From contig CALGND010000142.1 of the NCBI GenBank assembly GCA_937958675.1, positions 21,316 through 85,315 of the forward strand: 64,000 bases of DNA. The letters run 5' to 3'. Below, one piece after another: positions 63,913 to 64,000 of this stretch. The DNA is from an uncultured Granulosicoccaceae bacterium. Its GTDB lineage: Bacteria > Pseudomonadota > Gammaproteobacteria > Granulosicoccales > Granulosicoccaceae. Position 1 is the first letter of the stretch. The number at the start of each line of letters is the position of its first letter. Under the pieces are notes generated by a model. That model searched no databases, was not told the origin of the DNA, and worked only from the letters and a program-made list of their open reading frames with translations. Both the position numbers and the translations under genes were made by a program.

Positions 63913-64000
63913 GCTTATCACCCTCTTGAGTCTAAGACTGTTGAGGCGATGCGCATGATAGGCAGTCGAATTTTTTCTGTCAACCAAAAACTAACAAAAA

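Overview
The window looks like a chromosomal segment of a free-living, flagellated, aerobic marine gammaproteobacterium. The evidence is a FleQ/FleN/FliA/FlgM flagellar regulatory set, an Xsc/Ald/TauR taurine (C2-sulfonate) module, a probable quaternary-amine methyl-transfer cluster, LeuA/MaeB housekeeping genes, many secreted Ig-like, DUF1800 and DUF1501 proteins, and dispersed GTCATTCCCGC-type palindromes. The genus cannot be named from the sequence alone.

Layout. (1) 1-14.6 kb is a corrinoid-dependent one-carbon island. On the plus strand it has an acidic corrinoid protein, a DUF1638 protein, a small PF13769-type protein, MetV- and MetF-type methylene-THF reductase parts, a methyl-THF:corrinoid methyltransferase, and an N-terminal-ferredoxin/ASKHA corrinoid activator. 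These are followed by a glutamine-synthetase-like ligase and an FAD amine oxidase (PuuA/PuuB-like). On the minus strand are a GlxA/GbdR-like AraC regulator, a non-pyrrolysine MttB-family methyltransferase and a dual-specificity-type phosphatase. A BHMT-like methyltransferase on the plus strand closes the island. Together they can be read as: methylated amine -> MttB -> corrinoid protein -> THF -> MetF/MetV, with BHMT as a second methyl acceptor route and the ASKHA protein as repair. (2) 14.6-31 kb holds a GH10 xylanase with four Ig-like repeats, DUF445, HopJ, MaeB, LeuA with a translationally coupled upstream ORF, DUF3820, a pseudo-receiver, an S41 protease, a PGAM phosphatase, a class III transaminase, a YHS protein and a molybdopterin oxidoreductase. 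(3) 31.4-39.2 kb is rich in envelope and secreted proteins: a DUF1800/DUF1501 pair, DUF1840, a YdjM-like protein, a repeat/peptidoglycan-binding protein and a kelch/TSP3 protein. (4) 39.3-46.8 kb is the sulfonate module, then a two-gene envelope operon whose first product carries 22 EAAAV-type repeats and an OmpA-like end. (5) 47-55.5 kb has a cadherin-like lipoprotein, HisN, UgpQ, a lipoprotein hydrolase and an RND efflux pair. (6) 55.9-64 kb has tRNA-Glu, flagellar regulators, Hsp20 with a clear heat-shock promoter, a Bor-like lipoprotein and tRNA-Ala preceded by an imperfect duplication of its 3' end.

The most unusual signals are these. Four enzymes of the corrinoid island share short Arg/Gly-rich basic tails while their common partner has a strongly acidic N-terminus, which suggests electrostatic assembly of a one-carbon complex. 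Two long hairpin elements (14.7 kb and 55.6 kb) have arms that differ between copies but stay complementary. The 110-residue EAAAV helix may act as a periplasmic ruler. The leuA upstream ORF ends in an ATGA overlap with leuA and uses mostly ATA isoleucine codons.
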